Shown here one piece after another: positions 1-12,237 of a stretch of DNA of 64,000 bases. Each line of letters starts with the position of its first letter. The stretch's first letter is position 1. The notes under the pieces are model-generated. The model saw nothing but the letters and a program-made list of their open reading frames with translations, did no database searches and was not told where the DNA came from. A program made the translations under genes and the position numbers. The DNA is taken from contig NZ_CP112881.1 in NCBI RefSeq assembly GCF_026409565.1, positions 1 through 64,000 of the forward strand, read 5' to 3'. The stretch is from Sneathiella aquimaris (GTDB lineage Bacteria > Pseudomonadota > Alphaproteobacteria > Sneathiellales > Sneathiellaceae).

Positions 1-100
1 AACATTCTCGGTGGTTTTGAAGGCGATCTGGACGAGAACCGGCACAGAGGAACCCAAAGTGGGTGGAAAGCAGAGAATCTAAGTTGGGTGCAAGGCTGAA

Positions 101-1516
101 ATGGCAAGCAGAGAACCATTAACGGTTGGTAAGAACCACTCAGACTGTTGGAGCCGCGTCAGGGATCGCCTGCTTGATGAATATGGCGAAGCAACCTTTA
201 ATTCCTGGCTTAAAAATATCGAACTGGATGAAATTAACGGCACCCACGTTAATATGTCTTTGCCGACCAAATTTCTACGAGACTGGGTAATTAACAACTA
301 CGCCAATCGCATTCGTCAGATCTGGTGCCTGGAAGACCCAAGCGTTCAATCCATCGACATTCATGTAAAAGAAGCCACTTCAGAACCTGCGGCAACACCC
401 GCAACGCTGAGCCGCGCCAATGGGGCTGCGCCGCCAATGCGGGTCAAGGTTGCCGATACCGGCGTGGACAAGTTTGACGCACAGGACAATCTTTCCTCCC
501 AATTGGATCCGCGTTTTACTTTTGAAAATTTTGTGGTTGGCAAGTCAAATGAACTGGCCCACGCGGCGGCACGACGCGTTGCAGAAGCGCGCGACAACAT
601 CCCGTTCAATCCGCTTTATCTTTATGGTGGGGTTGGTCTGGGTAAAACCCATCTGATGCATTCAATCGGTCATGCGATTTCGGTTAATTGTCCGCACAAG
701 AAGGTCCTGTATCTGTCAGCTGAAAAGTTCATGTACCGCTTCATCCGGGCCCTTCGATATAAAGACACCATGAACTTCAAGGACCAGTTCCGATCTGTGG
801 ATGTCCTGATGATTGATGATGTTCAGTTTATTGCCGGAAAAGAATCAACGCAGGAAGAATTTTTCCACACCTTCAATGCTCTGGTTGACCAAAACCACCA
901 GATCATTATTTCAGGGGACCGGTCGCCAACCGATCTGGAAGGCATGGAAGAACGAATGCGATCCCGTCTGGGCTGGGGTCTGGTTGCCGATATTCATCCG
1001 ACTGATTACGAGTTGCGCCTTGGCATCCTGCAATCAAAAGTCGAACAGGCCAGCATTTCGATTGAACCGCGGATTCTGGAATTCCTTGCCCATCGGATCA
1101 CATCAAATGTACGCGAACTGGAAGGCGCCCTGAACCGGGTTCTGGCCTATTCCGATCTGGTTGGGCGCGATGTTACCCTTGAAAGCACCCAGGAAGTCCT
1201 GAGGGACCTTTTGAGGGCCAATGATCGCCGGATCACCATTGAAGAGATTCAAAAGCGGGTCGCCGAACATTTTAACATCCGAATGTCAGACATGCATTCC
1301 GCCCGCCGGGCCCGGGCCGTTGCCCGGCCTCGACAGGTCGCCATGTATCTGGCCAAACAGCTGACCAGCCGTTCGCTCCCTGAAATCGGGCGCAAATTTG
1401 GTGGCCGGGATCATACCACTGTGATGCATGCGGTTCGCAAGATTGACGAGCTGAGAGAAGGCGATGTCTCTCTGTCTGAAGATATTGATCTGCTTAAACG
1501 GATGCTTGAAAACTGA
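101..1516 (+). CDS. dnaA: Chromosomal replication initiator DnaA
   Basis: AAA+ protein of 471 residues that binds DnaA boxes at the origin and opens the duplex. The N-terminal helicase-contact domain I (about residues 15-75) is followed by a variable linker. The AAA+ domain has Walker A GGVGLGKTH at 176-184 and Walker B VLMIDDVQF from about 235. The C-terminal DNA-binding domain carries the DnaA signature GGRDHTTVMHA at 434-444. Length is normal. The ATG is chosen because domain I follows directly; there is no strong ribosome site. It is first in a rightward series with dnaN, recF and gyrB. It lies about 35 kb left of the likely origin, so it is not adjacent to it. Confidence 0.98.
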   Translation: MASREPLTVGKNHSDCWSRVRDRLLDEYGEATFNSWLKNIELDEINGTHVNMSLPTKFLRDWVINNYANRIRQIWCLEDPSVQSIDIHVKEATSEPAATPATLSRANGAAPPMRVKVADTGVDKFDAQDNLSSQLDPRFTFENFVVGKSNELAHAAARRVAEARDNIPFNPLYLYGGVGLGKTHLMHSIGHAISVNCPHKKVLYLSAEKFMYRFIRALRYKDTMNFKDQFRSVDVLMIDDVQFIAGKESTQEEFFHTFNALVDQNHQIIISGDRSPTDLEGMEERMRSRLGWGLVADIHPTDYELRLGILQSKVEQASISIEPRILEFLAHRITSNVRELEGALNRVLAYSDLVGRDVTLESTQEVLRDLLRANDRRITIEEIQKRVAEHFNIRMSDMHSARRARAVARPRQVAMYLAKQLTSRSLPEIGRKFGGRDHTTVMHAVRKIDELREGDVSLSEDIDLLKRMLEN

Positions 1517-1825
1517 TTATAAAGGCCGCAGCACGCTCACATTTTCAGCCTAACTCCTTGTAATCCCACTATTTGTTAATCACGGATCCAGCGGGATCCT
1601 TTTGTGCATCAAATAAGTTGGGGAACCGGGCATCATCTGATATAGTGTGCCACGGATTGAGCAATCATTTCTGGTGCAACACGAACGGTGATTCAAGTTT
1701 TTGAATCAAGTTCTTATGTTCCACTATAGGATTTTTCAGCCGTAGAATAATAGTTGATCTGAAACCCCATTATCAGGCAAAATGGTGTTTCATAATACGT
1801 CATGCCTGAAAGCTTAGTTGGGACA
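1517..1825. other. dnaA-dnaN intergenic region
   Basis: A 309-base gap with no convincing gene. It holds a short terminator-like hairpin, GGATCC repeated around AGCG at 1584-1599 followed by four T, and a perfect 7-bp inverted repeat GATTCAA/TTGAATC around four bases at 1690-1707. The second could be an operator or hairpin upstream of dnaN. A separate dnaN promoter probably lies here; I could not fix its -35 and -10 boxes. Confidence 0.45.
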
Positions 1826-2944
1826 ATGAAATTAACAATCGAACGCAGCACCCTGCTCACCGCATTGAACCATGTCCAGAGTGTGGTAGAACGCCGGAAT
1901 ACTATTCCTATTCTTTCCAATATTCTATTGAACGCTGACAATGGGACACTGGGTCTGACAGCGACAGATCTTGATCTGGCAATCAATGAACAGATTGCGG
2001 CGGAAGTCCTGACATCGGGATCGATCACCGTGCCAGCCCATCTGCTGTATGACATTGTGCGCAAATTACCGGACGGATCACAGGTTGAACTGGATTACCA
2101 GAGCGCGGAAGGTCGAATTGCTGTACGCGCCGGTCGCTCACAGTTCGCTTTATCCTGTTTGCCAAAAGATGATTTCCCGATCATGGAAACTGGCGAATTG
2201 CCGCACCGTTTCACGCTCTCCACGGCGGAACTGAAACGCCTGATTGATAAAACCCGCTTTGCTATCTCAACCGAAGAAACCCGCTATTACCTGAACGGTG
2301 TTTATCTTCACGCTGCAGACAATGACGGAATACCCGTATTGCGTGCAGTCGCAACGGACGGACATCGTCTTGCCCGGGTTGAAACTCCGATACCGGCCGA
2401 TGCCGAAAATATGCCCGGCATCATCATTCCGCGCAAAGCAGTCAACGAATTGCGCAAACTGATTGATGACACAGATGGCAATATTTCCATTTCCCTGTCT
2501 GACAATAAAATCTGCTTCTCGTTTGGGGGGTCCCTGCTGACCTCCAAATTGATCGACGGCACCTTCCCGGATTATGAACGGGTCATCCCATCTGGAAATA
2601 CCAAAGTTCTTGAACTGGACGGCAAGACGTTTGCGCAGGCTGTTGATCGCGTCTCGACCGTTTCAACAGAAAAATCACGCGCCATCAAACTTACCCTGAC
2701 AGATGACACGGTCACCCTGTCGGCGACAGGCTCGGAAAGCGGCAGCGCTACCGAAGAACTGGCGGCCAGCTATAGCTCGGGTGATTTGGAAATCGGTTTT
2801 AATTCAAAATATTTATTGGATATTACAGGACAGATCGAAGGGGAAAACGCCCATTTTGTTCTGGCGGATGCTCAGTCTCCCACCATCGTCAGAGATGGAA
2901 CAGATGATGGCGCCCTGTATGTTCTTATGCCTATGCGCGTTTGA
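1826..2944 (+). CDS. dnaN: DNA polymerase III beta sliding clamp
   Basis: Beta clamp, 372 residues, a ring dimer that tethers DNA polymerase III to DNA. It is recognised by the N-terminal MKLTIERSTLLTALNHVQ block, the internal RFAISTEETRYYLNGVY segment, ATDGHRLA, and the C-terminal end in YVLMPMRV, as expected for the family. An in-frame ATG lies 24 bases upstream at 1802, but it would add eight residues not seen in the family and has no ribosome site. The start at 1826 puts MKLTIER at the N-terminus. It lies between dnaA and recF, the classical order. Confidence 0.97.
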   Translation: MKLTIERSTLLTALNHVQSVVERRNTIPILSNILLNADNGTLGLTATDLDLAINEQIAAEVLTSGSITVPAHLLYDIVRKLPDGSQVELDYQSAEGRIAVRAGRSQFALSCLPKDDFPIMETGELPHRFTLSTAELKRLIDKTRFAISTEETRYYLNGVYLHAADNDGIPVLRAVATDGHRLARVETPIPADAENMPGIIIPRKAVNELRKLIDDTDGNISISLSDNKICFSFGGSLLTSKLIDGTFPDYERVIPSGNTKVLELDGKTFAQAVDRVSTVSTEKSRAIKLTLTDDTVTLSATGSESGSATEELAASYSSGDLEIGFNSKYLLDITGQIEGENAHFVLADAQSPTIVRDGTDDGALYVLMPMRV

Positions 2945-2989
2945 CCCTGGTTGGGAATACCTGACCAGATATCCAATTAGGAGCCTTTA

Positions 2990-4147
2990 TTGAACTCTCA
3001 TGCCCTAACACGGCTGGTTTTGACAGATTTTCGCAACTACACGTCCTTGAAGGTTGAAATCGATACTCGGCCTGTTGTGCTTACTGGCCCGAACGGCAGC
3101 GGGAAAACCAACCTGCTGGAAGCTATTTCTTTTCTGACGCCCGGACGGGGTTTGCGCCGGGCGACGCTTACCGATCCTGCGCATATCAACGGAAAAGGGG
3201 GCTGGGCCGTATCCGCACACATTCTGGACGATGGGCTTGAGCGAACGGTTGGCACTGGACTTTTGGCCGTCAATCAGACCTCGGACGGACGCGAGAAACG
3301 AACGGTTCGACTGGATGGAGAAACCCAGTCTGGGACAGCAGCGTTAACAGGCTTGTTAAGCATTTCCTGGCTCACCCCACAAATGGACAGACTGTTTCAG
3401 GAAGGGGCGTCTGGCAGGCGCCGGTTTTTGGATCGGATGGTTTTTGGTCAGGATCCCAGCCATGCCAAACGCACAACGACCTTTGAAAAAATAATGCGCG
3501 AGCGGAACCGTCTTTTAAAGTCTGGCCGACTGGATCCCCATTGGCTAAGCTCGCTGGAACAACAAATGGCAGAACAGGCAATCGCGATTACCGCTGCCAG
3601 ACTGGAAACGGTCGCACGGTTGAACGGGGCCATGGACCTGTCTGAACCGACGGCAACCCCGTCTGCCTTCCCAAAGGCAGATATTGCACTGGTGGGGGAG
3701 CTTGAAAAACAGATGGTTGGCCTGACCGCCCTTGCCACCGAAGATATGTACCGGGAAAGATTGGCGAAAAATCGAAAAATCGATGCCGCCGCAGGCAGCA
3801 CGACCTTCGGCCCGCACCGTAGTGATTTGGAAGTTATCCACAGGGAAAAGGGTCAAAAAGCCCGACTTTGTTCAACCGGTGAACAAAAAGCACTATTAAT
3901 ATCAATTATCCTGAGTAATGCGCGTCTACAGACTGGATTACATGGCAAAGCCCCGGTATTATTACTGGACGAAATTACTGCTCATCTGGATCAGAAAAGA
4001 CGGCTGGCATTGTTTGATGAATTAACCGACATGAATGTGCAGGCGTGGATGACGGGTACAGATTATTTGTTATTTTCCGAGCTCGGATCACGGGCTCAGT
4101 TTTTCACGGTTCAGCCAGGCACGGTTACGCCCGCCCAGATGAACTGA
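2990..4147 (+). CDS. recF: DNA replication and repair protein RecF
   Basis: SMC-like ATPase, 385 residues, that helps load RecA at gaps. The Walker A motif GPNGSGKTN lies at about residues 33-41. The ABC-type signature STGEQKALL is near 296 and Walker B VLLLDEITAHLD near 322, a normal arrangement for RecF. The start is a TTG preceded by TTAGGAGCC at good spacing; no ATG fits the N-terminus. It follows dnaN by 45 bases and precedes gyrB by 17 bases, so the three are probably co-transcribed. Confidence 0.96.
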   Translation: MNSHALTRLVLTDFRNYTSLKVEIDTRPVVLTGPNGSGKTNLLEAISFLTPGRGLRRATLTDPAHINGKGGWAVSAHILDDGLERTVGTGLLAVNQTSDGREKRTVRLDGETQSGTAALTGLLSISWLTPQMDRLFQEGASGRRRFLDRMVFGQDPSHAKRTTTFEKIMRERNRLLKSGRLDPHWLSSLEQQMAEQAIAITAARLETVARLNGAMDLSEPTATPSAFPKADIALVGELEKQMVGLTALATEDMYRERLAKNRKIDAAAGSTTFGPHRSDLEVIHREKGQKARLCSTGEQKALLISIILSNARLQTGLHGKAPVLLLDEITAHLDQKRRLALFDELTDMNVQAWMTGTDYLLFSELGSRAQFFTVQPGTVTPAQMN

Positions 4148-4152
4148 AATAA

Positions 4153-6615
<2,463 letters not shown>

Positions 6616-6638
6616 TTGACCGGAAATAAACACTGATT

Positions 6639-6664
6639 AAAGGCGGCATATGCCGCCTTTTTTC
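6639..6664 (+). terminator. Rho-independent terminator after gyrB
   Basis: Perfect palindrome AAAGGCGGCA/TGCCGCCTTT around TA, running directly into a T tract. It lies 24 bases past the gyrB stop. Because the arms begin with A and end with T, it may also act on leftward transcripts from the convergent GFA-family gene. Confidence 0.9.
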
Positions 6665-6673
6665 ATGTCTCTT

Positions 6674-7087
6674 TTAGTCCTGCTCTGGCAGCTCATCCAG
6701 CACGGGGATACCCACCAAACCATTCTCCCAACCGGCCTTATGGGCCATCATGATATGCGCATCCGGTTTCTTTGTGACAGGCGTATCCAGACACCCGGCC
6801 GGCACCATAAGCAGTCCGGCTTCTTTATTCTCAGTCGGAAGAGAAGAGCCACATAAAGAACAGAAACTTTTCGTATGAAAGCTGCCGGGCAGGGTATATT
6901 GGCGCCTGTATTCGCCGCCAGATATCCACGTTACACTTCCATTGGAGGCAAAAAGATTTGCCGCATGAACAGAACCCGTATCTTTACGGCAACGTGTACA
7001 ATGGCAGAGATAGAAGTGGTCAAAGGCCCCTGAAATGTGAAATTTAACTTCCCCACACAGGCAAGAACCTGTAGTTTCTTTATCCAT
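6674..7087 (-). CDS. GFA/CENP-V family zinc-binding protein
   Basis: Protein of 137 residues in the family of glutathione-dependent formaldehyde-activating enzymes (S-hydroxymethylglutathione synthase-like). The zinc-binding cysteine pattern is complete: C9 and C11 (CLCG), C28, C30 and C33 (CHCTRC), and C76 and C79 (CSLCG). The family is broad and most members have no proven substrate, so a formaldehyde role is only possible. It converges on gyrB, and no detoxification gene lies beside it. Confidence 0.85.
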   Translation of the reverse strand: MDKETTGSCLCGEVKFHISGAFDHFYLCHCTRCRKDTGSVHAANLFASNGSVTWISGGEYRRQYTLPGSFHTKSFCSLCGSSLPTENKEAGLLMVPAGCLDTPVTKKPDAHIMMAHKAGWENGLVGIPVLDELPEQD

Positions 7088-7235
7088 TATACACCCAGTG
7101 TCAAATTCTAATATAGTCGCGTAACGTCACATTAACCTTATGCCGTTAGTATTTTAAATATTACATATTCACCTAACAAGGAAACGCCCTCTGAAAAATC
7201 ACAGACCGGCGTTGGGTTCTGAAGGAAAACCGGGA

Positions 7236-7622
7236 ATGAAGTTTGTCGCTATTTTAAGTTTAGTTGTTTGTCTGCTGGGAACCAGTACTCCCGCATGGGC
7301 CGCCGGTAAAGTATCAAAAGATGTTCGCGATGACGCGGAATATATGATGCGCAAAGTGGTCGAAGACATCCACAATTATAATGTGCGGACAACGGTTACT
7401 GATATTACCCGCGATAAATCTATCGAAGTGGTCGCATTTGCGATCAAATTCATTCCAGAACGGATCGACAAAAAACTGGGCGAAGTTTTCTCCTGCGCGC
7501 TTGTATCTTTAAAAACCAAAATGAAAAGCGGGAAATCAGCGAAAGCACAGATCAAACGGAAGGACGAGATTTGCAAAGGCAAAATCACCGGCCGTGTCAA
7601 ATATGTCGCCAATATCCGCTAA
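7236..7622 (+). CDS. Small secreted protein, unknown function
   Basis: I do not recognise a family. The product of 128 residues has a clear signal peptide (MKFVAILSLVVCLLGTSTPAWA, with likely cleavage after the AWA). The mature part is basic and lysine-rich, with two cysteines that could form one disulfide. A TTG at 7212 could add eight residues, but the ATG at 7236 starts the signal peptide and has a purine-rich leader GAAGGAAAACCGGGA. It is a single gene ending before a strong terminator, probably periplasmic. Confidence 0.7.
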   Translation: MKFVAILSLVVCLLGTSTPAWAAGKVSKDVRDDAEYMMRKVVEDIHNYNVRTTVTDITRDKSIEVVAFAIKFIPERIDKKLGEVFSCALVSLKTKMKSGKSAKAQIKRKDEICKGKITGRVKYVANIR

Positions 7623-7677
7623 TTGGCAGGTTCCAGAAAACACCAACTGCCAATTTCATATTTCTGCCTTAAATTAG

Positions 7678-7713
7678 AACCAGTTTCAGGTACTATTGAA
7701 ACTGGTTTTTTAT
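7678..7713 (+). terminator. Rho-independent terminator
   Basis: Inverted repeat AACCAGTTTCA/TGAAACTGGTT around eight bases, followed by a T-rich tail. It ends the small secreted-protein transcript. A second weaker hairpin (AATTGGCAG/CTGCCAATT) lies just before it at about 7621-7655. The penicillin-binding protein gene begins 22 bases later. Confidence 0.88.
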
Positions 7714-7735
7714 TGTATTGCGGATCTGATTTAGA

Positions 7736-9805
7736 ATGAAAAAAGGCGTAAAAGCTCCTAGTTACGAGCAGCGAAAGCCTCCCGGCAACACAAGGGCGAC
7801 CGCAAAAAAACCTTCAAAAACCAATCGCACTAACAAAAAAACACCAAAAGACGTCAAAATCCCGTCTGATCATGGTGTGTTCAAGTCCCTGATTAACTGG
7901 GGCGGGACCGTTATGCTTTGGGGATTGCTGCTGGTCGGTATCATTCTCGGATATTTTGCCTATACGCTGCCGGATATTTCCGGGATCGATGTCATTGAAA
8001 AACGACCCTCTATTGTTCTTGAAACCCGGCATAATGCCCGTTTTGCAACTTATGGGGACCTGTATGGCCGACTGTTAAAACCCGATGAAATCCCAGAGGT
8101 TATGAAACAGGCGGTTCTGGCAACCGAAGACAGCTATTTCTATCAGCATTTTGGCGTAAACCCGGTCAGTCTGGTCAGGGCCGCATGGCGCAATTATCAG
8201 GCAGGCCGCGTTGTTGCGGGCGGTAGTACCATTACTCAGCAGCTGGCAAAGAACCTGTTCCTTACTCCTGAAAGAAGCATGGGCCGGAAAATTCGCGAAG
8301 TCCTGCTCGCCTTCTGGCTGGAAGCAAATTACTCGAAAGAGGAAATACTGGCCCTGTACTTGAACCGGGTCTATTTCGGCTCTGGCACCTATGGCATTGA
8401 TGCCGCCACCCGTAAATACTTTGCCAAACCGATCGAACAACTCTCAACCTCAGAAGCGGCTTTACTCGCCGGATTATTAAAAGCCCCGACCTATTATGCA
8501 CCAACCGTCAATCTGAAACGGTCCCAGCAACGCTCAACCGTTGTTATTCGGCGCATGCAGGAAGAGGGATACCTGACCAAGGCCGAGGCGGACCAGTTGG
8601 TCAAGAAGCCTGCGACCTTACGGAATGTGGGCAGCGGCTTTAAAAATGTTCGCTATTTTTCCGACTGGATTGTCGCAGAAGTGCAATCTTTCCTTGGGCG
8701 CACGGAAGAAGACCTGATCGTTACAACCACGCTTGACCTCACCATGCAGAAACAAGCCGAACAGGCGTTGGAAAAACAGCTGGCGAAAAATGGCAGGAAA
8801 TATGACGTTGAACAAGCCGCACTTGTTTCCTTAACTCCACAAGGGGCGATCAAAGCCATGGTTGGGGGACGACGTTACTCGAAATCTTCTTTTAACCGTG
8901 TAACGTCGGCACGTCGGCAGCCAGGCTCGGTGTTTAAAACAATCGTCTATACTGCCGGTTTTGAAGCAGGTCGCGCCCCGAGTGATGTTTATGTGGATAG
9001 TCCCATCAATATAAATGGCTGGAAGCCCAATAATTATACCCGTCGGTATGATGGCGCCATGACGCTCAGGGACGCCTATGCCCGGTCCATCAATACTGTC
9101 GCGATCAAACTGACAGAAGATATTGGCCGGTATAAGGTTGCAGAAATGGCAACCAAGTTGGGATTAACGGGGAACATGCCAACACACCCATCCATCTCGC
9201 TTGGCACAAACGAAGTTACCCTGCTTGAAATGACATCCGCCTATGCGGTCATCGCCAATGGCGGTAAAGGCGTGTTGCCATATGGGGTGTTAAAAATTCG
9301 CAATCAGCAAGGCAAGGTCCTGTATCAACGGAAAAGCTCGGGGCTGGGAACACTGATCAGCGGCAGAACCGTCAACAACATGCGCGATATTATGGCCACC
9401 GCCATCCAAACCGGAACCGGTAAAGCCGCCAATCCCGGATTTGACGCTGCCGGGAAGACAGGCACGACGCAGGATTACAGGGATGCATGGTTTATCGGCT
9501 TTACGCCCACCCTTGTTACTGGCGTGTGGTTTGGGAATGACACTGGAAAACCCACAAAGAAAGTAACCGGCAGTAATTTACCAGCCTATGCCTGGCGGGA
9601 CTTTATGAAAGGATCGTTGGGCCAAAATCAGGGGGTTTCTTTTGCAAAAGCCGCAGAAAAACCGGCCAGCAGTCAGGAAAGCATCTGGCAACGAATTGTC
9701 AAAACCTTTAGCAACCCATCAGGTGCCACCGGCGCCGGGTCTGGAAATCAAGGTTCACAGCCAACCGTTTTGCAGGAATATCCCGGAGACGATCAGAAAC
9801 CTTAA
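7736..9805 (+). CDS. Class A penicillin-binding protein (PBP1 type)
   Basis: Bifunctional peptidoglycan synthase, 689 residues, inner membrane with periplasmic catalytic domains. A basic cytoplasmic tail of about 50 residues precedes one membrane segment at about 53-75. The GT51 glycosyltransferase domain has EDSYFYQHFG near residue 131 and GGSTITQQLAKN near 162. The transpeptidase domain has the SVFK active serine near 397, SINT near 450 and KTGTT near 574. All catalytic motifs look intact. The proline/glycine-rich C-terminal tail is low-complexity. Assignment to a named paralogue (1A, 1B or 1C) is not safe by eye. Confidence 0.94.
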   Translation: MKKGVKAPSYEQRKPPGNTRATAKKPSKTNRTNKKTPKDVKIPSDHGVFKSLINWGGTVMLWGLLLVGIILGYFAYTLPDISGIDVIEKRPSIVLETRHNARFATYGDLYGRLLKPDEIPEVMKQAVLATEDSYFYQHFGVNPVSLVRAAWRNYQAGRVVAGGSTITQQLAKNLFLTPERSMGRKIREVLLAFWLEANYSKEEILALYLNRVYFGSGTYGIDAATRKYFAKPIEQLSTSEAALLAGLLKAPTYYAPTVNLKRSQQRSTVVIRRMQEEGYLTKAEADQLVKKPATLRNVGSGFKNVRYFSDWIVAEVQSFLGRTEEDLIVTTTLDLTMQKQAEQALEKQLAKNGRKYDVEQAALVSLTPQGAIKAMVGGRRYSKSSFNRVTSARRQPGSVFKTIVYTAGFEAGRAPSDVYVDSPININGWKPNNYTRRYDGAMTLRDAYARSINTVAIKLTEDIGRYKVAEMATKLGLTGNMPTHPSISLGTNEVTLLEMTSAYAVIANGGKGVLPYGVLKIRNQQGKVLYQRKSSGLGTLISGRTVNNMRDIMATAIQTGTGKAANPGFDAAGKTGTTQDYRDAWFIGFTPTLVTGVWFGNDTGKPTKKVTGSNLPAYAWRDFMKGSLGQNQGVSFAKAAEKPASSQESIWQRIVKTFSNPSGATGAGSGNQGSQPTVLQEYPGDDQKP

Positions 9806-9820
9806 GGGGGCAATATCCGT

Positions 9821-11020
9821 TCAGGCCAGTTCCAGTTTTCGGCTTAGAAAAACCGAATACCAAGTAAAAGTGGTAACGCCCAGGGCCAGAATAACGAGCA
9901 CCAGCGGCAGGGCTGAGCCGCTATAAAAGGGCGCAACGGCCATACTGATGACCCCCGAAAATCCCAACAATAGAAAACCCGCCATCGCAGAGGCCGCACC
10001 CGCTTTTTCCGGAAACGGGGCCAATGCACCGGCCTGACATTGAGGGACAACAATCCCGACACCCATATTGTAGAAAATCATGGGGACGACAATGGCAAAG
10101 GCTGAAGAGGGAAAGAAAGACCACCATACCAGCATCAACGCGCCGCCCCATAACGTTAGACCCGTGCCCACCTGCAGGGTTCGGCGTACTCCCAGCCAGG
10201 CCGACAGTTTTGGGCCCAGAAAAGTGCCGGTGATATACCCCAAAACCACAGTGCCAAAATAATATCCGAAATTTTCCGCAGGTACGCCGATCAACTGAAT
10301 AAGCACAAAGCTTGACCCTGAAATAAAGGCAAACATACCCGAAAAGCATAAGGCAGCGGTTATCGCATATCCAACAAAGGCGTGGTTACGAAACAGATCC
10401 CGGTAGTTTGTAACAATATGGATCGGCTTAATGGCAAAATGGTTCTTTTCTGGCAGGCTTTCCCGAATTTTCATCATGGTGAAACCAAATAAAAGAACGC
10501 CATAGCCAATGAAAAACACAAAAATGCCATGCCAGCTAAAATAGACCGTTATATAGCCCCCGATAATCGGTGCGATCGCCGGCGCCAAGCCCATTATACT
10601 ACCCATTCTTGAAAATTGCCTGGCGGCCTGTTCACGCTCATACAAATCCCGCACCATGGCGCGCGGCACAACAATGCCAGCGCAAATCCCAAAACTTTGA
10701 AGGACCCGATACAGGATCAGCTGATAAATAGAGGTTGCCAGAATACAGCCAAGGCTGGAGACAATAAAGATCGCCAGTCCCATCAAAAGAACAGGTTTCC
10801 GTCCAAAACGGTCCGTCAGGGGCCCATAAACCAGTTGGAAAACGGCAATCCCCACGACAAATAGGCTCAATGTCAATTGAACTTCAGAAATGGTCGTTTG
10901 AAACTCACCCACCAAGGTCGGAAAGCTGGCAAGATACATGTCTGTCGACAACGGGCCCAATGCGACAACCGCGGAAAGAAAAAGTGTAAAACTAACGGAT
11001 GTATGGACCAGCTGCCTCAT
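9821..11020 (-). CDS. MFS multidrug exporter, Bcr/CflA type
   Basis: Inner-membrane major facilitator protein, 399 residues, with about 12 hydrophobic segments. Family marks are DMYLASFPTLVGEF in the first loop, the motif-A sequence YGPLTDRFGRKPVLL after helix 2, and the RVLQSFGICAGIVVPRAMVRDLYE block typical of Bcr/CflA drug:proton antiporters (bicyclomycin, chloramphenicol). The substrate cannot be read from sequence. It converges on the penicillin-binding protein gene and has no regulator beside it. Confidence 0.9.
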   Translation of the reverse strand: MRQLVHTSVSFTLFLSAVVALGPLSTDMYLASFPTLVGEFQTTISEVQLTLSLFVVGIAVFQLVYGPLTDRFGRKPVLLMGLAIFIVSSLGCILATSIYQLILYRVLQSFGICAGIVVPRAMVRDLYEREQAARQFSRMGSIMGLAPAIAPIIGGYITVYFSWHGIFVFFIGYGVLLFGFTMMKIRESLPEKNHFAIKPIHIVTNYRDLFRNHAFVGYAITAALCFSGMFAFISGSSFVLIQLIGVPAENFGYYFGTVVLGYITGTFLGPKLSAWLGVRRTLQVGTGLTLWGGALMLVWWSFFPSSAFAIVVPMIFYNMGVGIVVPQCQAGALAPFPEKAGAASAMAGFLLLGFSGVISMAVAPFYSGSALPLVLVILALGVTTFTWYSVFLSRKLELA

Positions 11021-11066
11021 GAAACCACCTTTTTTGGTGAAGTATCAAGACTACCCTTTTTCACCA

Positions 11067-11786
11067 TTAGGTTGCACCATATTTATGAACCTTTGACCCA
11101 TTTTCTTTCAGCCAGGCTTTTGCTTTTTCTGTATCTGGACATAATTGATGGTTTAAACGCCAAAAATCCTGTGAATGATTGAGATGCACCAGATGACACA
11201 CTTCATGACACACAATATAGTCTACGACAAATTCAGGCATGAAAATCAGGCGCCAGGAGAAATTTAAATTCCCGGCAGACGAGCAACTGCCCCACCGGGA
11301 TTTCTGGTCTTTAACGGTGATCCGCCCAAAGGAAACCCCTGCTTTTTCAGCATATTCAGCTGCTTTTTCCAGAATATGACTGCGAATATGACGTTTTGCC
11401 CAATCTTCGAAACGCCGGGCCATATGGGCTCGCTGTCCGCAAACCAGTATCTCACGATCCTCAATACTGACAACACCGCGCCTGTCCGGGCAATGTCTCA
11501 AGATATATTCCCGCCCCAAAATCGGAACCATTTCAGCATCGGAAAAAGGCACAGGCGCATCGATTTTCGCCAATTGCGCCAGCACCCAGCGATGTTCTTT
11601 TTCGACAAAGGACAAGGCCGTTGCGTCACTGATCCCACGGGGTAGAACAACCGTGACAGACCGGTTCGCTTCAACCCGGATCTTTAATCGTTTTGCCCGG
11701 GCTGATCGGCGCAGAACCAACGGAACATCCTGTCCCAGCGCAGAAAGAGAAGGGAAAGCAGTCAGGCACAATCCTCCCCGGGCCAA
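11067..11786 (-). CDS. YgjP-like zinc metallopeptidase (DUF45/M48)
   Basis: Product of up to 239 residues with the metallopeptidase motif HEVCH at 194-198 and further histidines at 201 and 204. The conserved DQKSRWGSCSSAGNLNFSW block lies near 160-178. Both mark the YgjP/DUF45 family; the natural substrate is unknown. The listed start is a TTG that overlaps the upstream YcgN-family gene by 25 bases, suggesting translational coupling. A downstream start is possible since the first 20 residues are not conserved-looking. Confidence 0.85.
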   Translation of the reverse strand: MARGGLCLTAFPSLSALGQDVPLVLRRSARAKRLKIRVEANRSVTVVLPRGISDATALSFVEKEHRWVLAQLAKIDAPVPFSDAEMVPILGREYILRHCPDRRGVVSIEDREILVCGQRAHMARRFEDWAKRHIRSHILEKAAEYAEKAGVSFGRITVKDQKSRWGSCSSAGNLNFSWRLIFMPEFVVDYIVCHEVCHLVHLNHSQDFWRLNHQLCPDTEKAKAWLKENGSKVHKYGAT

Positions 11787-12211
11787 TCCACGATATGATC
11801 CTCCAGATCACCCGCAATCCGTTCAGAAATAGACCGACCAAAGACAGAAACACCGGCCTTATGAACCGATTGAGGATCACCCGAAATCAACGGATGCCAG
11901 TTATACAGGGATTTTCCTTCTGATAACCGGCGATAGGCACAGGTTTTTGGCATCCAGGATAAATTGGGGATAACCTCCGGCGTCATGGTGACACAGTCAG
12001 GCACCAGTTTGGACCGCCGCTCGTAATTCCGACAGCGGCAGGTTTTCAAATCCAGCTGACGACAGGCCACGTTGGTAAACGCAATTTCAGCCGTCTCTTC
12101 GTCTTCCAGCTTTAAAAGGCAGCATTTAGCGCACCCGTCACAGAGGGATTCCCACTGTTCGTCACTCATTTCTGAAAGCGGTATTTCTTCCCAAAAGGGT
12201 TTTTCTGACAC
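11762..12211 (-). CDS. YcgN-family cysteine-cluster protein (UPF0260)
   Basis: Protein of 149 residues with the family pattern LCDGCAKCCLLKLED near the N-terminus, followed by C-rich CRQLDLKTCRCRNYERR, PDCV and PKTCAYRRL. The clustered cysteines suggest metal or iron-sulfur binding, but the function is not established. The start is GTG. Its last 25 bases overlap the YgjP-like gene. Confidence 0.9.
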   Translation of the reverse strand: MSEKPFWEEIPLSEMSDEQWESLCDGCAKCCLLKLEDEETAEIAFTNVACRQLDLKTCRCRNYERRSKLVPDCVTMTPEVIPNLSWMPKTCAYRRLSEGKSLYNWHPLISGDPQSVHKAGVSVFGRSISERIAGDLEDHIVDWPGEDCA

Positions 12212-12237
12212 AGTCTACTAATCCAAAAGGTTATCGA

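Noticed and set aside
1-99. Frame open from the window start to a stop at 97
   Set aside because: Two frames are open here over less than 100 bases and neither shows a recognisable C-terminus; this is not enough to call a truncated gene.
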